Source: Caenorhabditis elegans (lineage: Eukaryota; Nematoda; Chromadorea; Rhabditida; Rhabditidae). From it: a DNA stretch of 64,000 nt. The position numbers were made by a program, and so were the translations under genes. Under the pieces are notes generated by a model. That model did not search any database, was not told the DNA's origin, and saw only the letters and a list, made by a program, of their open reading frames with translations. Positions 60,101 through 64,000 of the stretch are shown here, piece after piece; position 1 is the stretch's first letter, and each line of letters starts with the position of its first letter. Where the stretch lies: contig NC_003283.11 in NCBI RefSeq assembly GCF_000002985.6, positions 372,001-436,000 on the forward strand, written 5' to 3'.

Positions 60101-61574
60101 GAGGCTAATGAAAACGGCGCACTACCTCAAACAATTACCATCACCGCGGAATGCAGCAGTGTGGATTCTGTTTGGAACTATGTTACAGTGCTTCAAGGTG
60201 AAACGTATAGAATACCTATGACGGGACTCACCACTTGCTCACAAATTCCAAATCAAAACCCGACGATAAGAACTTGCTCTTCAACGGCGGTAACCTATGG
60301 AATGGGAGATAATCAGCAACCCGAAGTGCAGATTGATGTTACGCAAACTGAGTGAGTGGGGAATTTTTGCAAAATATACTAAAGCTAACGCACAACAGGA
60401 AATTTAGAATTTTGTTAATGAAATTGAAAATGTCCAATCAGCACTAATCGGCAACTTGCTCCTCATTGAGCTCTAGCAAAGTGCGACAATACTACTTGTC
60501 CAAGCTCTAGTTGCAATATCTGCCGCGTTTCTGCCGCGTCAGGCCCGAGCTCCTATCGCGCCCTCTTCGGGCGCACACCGTTTTCGAGAAATTCTGTGAC
60601 AGCACTCGATAGAAGCGCGGACCGGGTGTGGAAGGATCCAGGAAAGATCATGTGACTGAAATGTGAACCAGGTATCTAGTCGCGCTCCATCCACGCTCCA
60701 GGCGGAGCAATTTGGGATATCCCGTGCTTGGACCAGCTTCCCGTTCTCAATTCATCAAGAAAATTCGTTTTTGTAGACCAAACCGGTAACAGCGTGACAC
60801 CACGTGAGGAATTTTTAAGCTCCTCAAAGCTCTTGAGAAAGTGACCTTACTGAAAAATAGGAAAAATAACATTGCATTAATGCAGTTGTGGATTGTATCC
60901 AGTTCAACAAGACGCGCCTAGATTTTCATTCAACATAAAAAATTCCAGCTTCATGTCTACACCGATCGCTGGCACAATTGAAACAACTTCAACAATGAAA
61001 GTCAGTTGTTCAGCCATAGACAAATATCATGCAGTCATGACAGTGAATGCTATAGGAGCTGCGGAGAACGACTTGGTCCCTCCTCCGCAGACAGTTACCA
61101 TCAACGCAGAGTGCAGTAGTGTAGATATGATTTGGTACTACGTGTCCACTGTCGGAGGTACCAGAAGAGTTATGGATTCGGTTACTTGTGCACAAAGTAC
61201 CTGCTCACCAAAATCGTTGACGTATGGGGTGGGAGATAATCAAACACCACAATTCCAGATTGATGTTGGTTATTCTGAGTAAGCACAAATAGGCATTATA
61301 TTCAGCAACGTGTACTTTTTTCAGCTTCATGACTACTCCAAATGGTGCAACAGAGACAATATCCACAATGAAAATCAGTTGCACGGCCATTGCTGGATTC
61401 ATTGCTAGCATGCAAGTAGATGGTGCTGAAGCTATTGAAAACGGTTTCGATCAAACAGTAACTATCAACGCAGAGTGCAGCAATGTAGATTCAATTTGGT
61501 ATTATATCTCAGAACTTGGAGGTCTACCTGTCAAAAAACCATTGAGTGAAGTCCTTTGTCAACAAATTTTCTAA
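57144..61574 (+). CDS. Secreted protein with five repeated Cys modules (possibly C6-like), complete
   Basis: Seven exons: 57144-57264, 58447-58516, 58566-58907, 59570-59905, 59989-60351, 60949-61278 and 61325-61574, giving 603 aa. Exon 1 encodes a hydrophobic leader (SGLLFLVLIAENLVEACFA). Exon 2 encodes a short TCSSTTITYGTANG segment. Exons 3-7 each encode one module of about 110 aa: STPxxGxxETTSTMKxSCSA, then a variable N-E-N-G/D block, TVTINAECSSVDxxWYYV, an SxxCxQ stretch and CSPxxLTYGVGDN. Every module boundary falls after the first two bases of a Glu/Asp codon, so modules are in the same phase. The last module is truncated after CQQIF and lacks the LTYG part. I suspect the nematode C6 domain or a DUF-type relative but could not verify it. 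Extracellular location is inferred from the leader. Confidence 0.75.
57265..58446. other. Long first intron of module-repeat gene
   Basis: This 1.18-kb intron contains a CATCTCCACCTTTAAG palindrome-family end near 57690 and GGCAAATTGCCGG repeats at 58076-58205 and 58391-58420. No hidden exon was recognised; the second gene has only a 275-bp intron here. Confidence 0.6.
60352..60948. other. Intron with GC-rich insertion
   Basis: Unlike the neighbouring 45-85 bp introns, this one is 597 bp and contains GC-rich sequence at about 60520-60740 (GCGCCCTCTTCGGGCGC is a small hairpin). It is probably a repeat insertion. Identity was not recognised. Confidence 0.5.
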
Positions 61575-62197
61575 ATTCATTTTAATTAGTGATAATAAAA
61601 TTAATAACGATAATAATAATAAATAATTCTATTATACGTTGTTCTCGAATGAGCGATTATGAAGGGTCCAAAGCTGGTCCATGAGAAACATCAAAGTCTC
61701 AAGATTACAAGGGCTTGGAGCTCGAATTGAATTTTGAATCACTCGGGAAAAACTTCAGAAAAGGAATAATACATACTATTACTGCATTCAGTTTCATTTC
61801 ATTTGGATAAGCTTTCTACATTGGCAAAATGCCAATGACATTTAAAAACATGAGTACATATTTAATGCAGCGATGACTTTCTGTAAAATTTGAAGCTGAC
61901 ACTCTTTTTAGGCAGGTCTATTTTGGTCAAGTTCAATGTTTTTCCCGGGCCGCCTACCCAACTGGAACTTATTCTCTTGCGTTCAAGTTCGTTTTCACAT
62001 TAAAATGCAATGATCTCATTCAAATTGCCAATGCGCATTTCTTCTCAGCTAGCCATCTACATACTCGGACGGGCTATCATGACCAAGATATCTCTTGCAG
62101 TTTTGATCGACTCCTCCCACTTTTTATCTTGAGATCATGAAAAAAGTATGGCGTTCCTTCCCGGTTAGTTATTCTTCCGCGAAAGTTGATTTGCAGA
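61575..62197. other. Spacer and conserved promoter block before second module-repeat gene
   Basis: TAATAA-rich 3' flank of the first gene, then the block 61975-62165 alignable with 56930-57130. The core GCCAATGCGCA and CTTCTCAGCTAGC are conserved. Confidence 0.55.
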
Positions 62198-63889
62198 ATG
62201 AATCTCGCGGATTACATGCGGTCAGGCTTACTATTTCTAGTATTGATTGCAGAAAGTTTGGTGGAAGCGTGTTTTGCAACTTCTCCGGGAACCGGACCAG
62301 TTGCGAGCAGTACAGCTCAACCTCTGAGTAAGTGGCTCAATTTTGAGAGTTTGAAAATGACCTGCATTATGTCGGCTGCGAAAAATTTAAATTTACTCTA
62401 ATGGTACTGCAACGCAACCAAGAAGTTTCAATGCAAAATCATTAGATTTGATAATATTTTTATCCTTTTGAATTCTTTATCTATGTATGATGTAAATCTT
62501 CCGTAAACGGGCAATAAAACTAATTGCCTTTTTTGTTCGGTTTTCTGCTGCTAGCATGTTTAGAAATCAAAGACTAAATCCCACACATAATAAAATTTTT
62601 AGGAACATGCTCCCCCACAACTCTAACCTATGGAACTGCAAACGGTCAGTCGGTAGCTGTCACCCCAACCAAGTATGAAACTTTTTTCAAACTTTCTATA
62701 AAGATTCTGAACTGTCTTTAGTCTGGTTTCCACACCAATCGCTGGCACTTCCGACTCAATATCCACAATGCAGATCGGGTGCTCGGCAAGTCCCGGTAAC
62801 AACGTAGCAATGCACATCGATCAATTCGACCCACTAGAAAACCAAGCATCACCTCAGCCAGCATCCGTCACAGTCAACGCAGAATGTAGTAGTGTAGATA
62901 TGCAATGGTACTACGTTACAGTCTTCCAAGGCCAGACTATCAGAAGACTCATGACTACGATAACATGCCTACAGGCACCAAATGTACCAGTGGATCCAGT
63001 TAGAACGTGCTCCCCAACTGCTCTTGTCTATGGAGTTGGGGATAATCAGCTAAATCTTGCAGTGATGTATACCGAGTAAGATTTTTTCGACGGCTCCCAT
63101 AACTTTCAAAATCAAACTATTCCAGTTACCTGGCTACTCCAATCATTGGAACAAGCGACACCACTTCAACTATGAAAGTTAGATGTTCTGCAATAGCCGA
63201 TTATCATGCAATCATGACGATTAATGACTATACACCAACAGAAAATGATGTGGTCCCACCACCGCAAACAGTTACAATCAACGCAGAATGCAGTAGTGTG
63301 GATATGGTATGGTACTACGTAACAACCATCGGAGGTCAAACTATCAGTAGAAGCATGAATTCGATAACATGCACGCAGGCTGAAAATCCTTGCTTGCCGA
63401 CTTCGATAACGTATGGAGTAGGAGATAATCAAATTCCTGAAATAATGATTGATGTTGGATATTCTGAGTAAGTCGAAGTACAAATACCATTTTATTCTGT
63501 CGCTTTAATTGCTTTGTTTCCAGTTACGCGACCACGCTTGTTGCCGGCTCTACCGACACCACATCAACGATGAAAATCAGTTGTTCAGCTATAGCTGGAT
63601 ACATTACCAACATGGATGTTAATAATGGTTTGGGACCTGCTGAAAATGATGTGGTACCACCACCACAGACAGTCGCCATCAACGCGGAATGCAGCAGTGT
63701 AGACTCTATTTGGAACTATGTTACGGTTGTTGCAGGTCAAACTGTTAAGGTGCCAATGACTTCGGCCACTTGTCAACAGATTAAAGATCCGAGCGGACCT
63801 GTGACGAGATCGTGCTCTCCGACGGCACTCACCTATGGGATGGGAGACGGGATGAATCCTGAAGTGCAGATTGGTGTGACTTATACAGA
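62198..63889 (+). CDS. Secreted protein with repeated Cys modules, tandem paralog (3' end outside window)
   Basis: Five exons are visible: 62198-62327, 62603-62672, 62722-63075, 63126-63467 and 63524-63889, the last ending in a GTGAGT donor. Further exons lie beyond the window. The leader (SGLLFLVLIAESLVEACFA) and exon 2 (70 nt, SPTTLTYGTANG) match the upstream gene. Exons 3-5 encode three modules with TINAECSSVDxxW, CSPTAL-YGVGDN and the same boundary phase. Modules alternate between the TYG-VGDN and TYGMGDG types in the same order as upstream, so the whole gene was duplicated. It is presumably extracellular; function unknown. The ATG is preceded by TTTGCAGA, a possible trans-splice acceptor. 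Confidence 0.75.
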
Positions 63890-64000
63890 GTGAGTAGCGG
63901 AATAGGTCTCATCCGAGCCGGGGACTGTGGCCTATAATCCAGTCGCGGATTGTCCCACTTTCCAGTTGAGGCTTGGAGTTATATGGGGTTATATGGTTCA

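Overview
This is Caenorhabditis nuclear DNA, almost certainly C. elegans. It is AT-rich, genes have many short introns with TTTTCAG acceptors, and the families are nematode-specific or nematode-expanded: MLT-10-like, UNC-93-like, supplementary nuclear hormone receptors, a chemoreceptor, SCP-like and secreted glycoproteins. The mix of UNC-93-like, lysosomal-type lipase, nhr and dod-19-like genes recalls the chromosome V neighbourhood I associate with lipl-5 and dod-19. That placement is from memory, not from a search. I built gene models by joining exons so that frames and exon lengths agree between paralogs. Apart from the noted pseudogenes, every complete model closes to a multiple of three.

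Layout: (1) 1-8.3 kb, two convergent MLT-10-like genes, the left one cut by the window edge, each ending in a 555-nt proline-repeat exon. (2) 9.9-19.5 kb, two UNC-93-like transporters flanking an acid-lipase-family gene whose promoter carries two GATA sites and a CACGTG E-box. (3) 20.6-26.8 kb, a tandem pair of nuclear receptors. (4) 28.3-31.1 kb, a small SCP/CAP-type secreted protein tail to tail with a 7TM chemoreceptor. (5) 32.6-39.7 kb, a second nuclear-receptor pair made by a segmental duplication: one copy is intact and one has a 1-nt frameshift, with inverted and fragmentary relics around them. (6) 39.9-54.5 kb, three secreted or GPI-type glycoprotein paralogs interleaved with two nearly identical UNC-93-like genes. 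(7) 57.1-64 kb, two tandem genes made of repeated Cys-containing modules with one module per exon; the second runs off the window.

The region looks like a rapidly evolving chromosome arm. Most families occur as local duplicates, and introns and intergenic DNA are full of foldback elements, GCCGACAT hairpins, TACTGTAG minisatellites and GTAGGCAG repeats. There is no operon-like spacing and no CRISPR or prokaryotic feature. The plausible shared theme is intestine, surface and nutrient or stress response (fasting lipase, GATA-type promoters, secreted glycoproteins, xenobiotic-type receptors), but that is inference. I found no convincing previously undescribed multi-gene system. The most checkable unusual items are a GC-AG intron in an UNC-93-like gene, the frameshifted nuclear receptor, an element with an 8-bp target-site duplication, a 100-bp near-perfect foldback, a shared promoter module upstream of three glycoprotein genes, and a tRNA-like A-box/B-box unit in the 55-56.5 kb repeat region.
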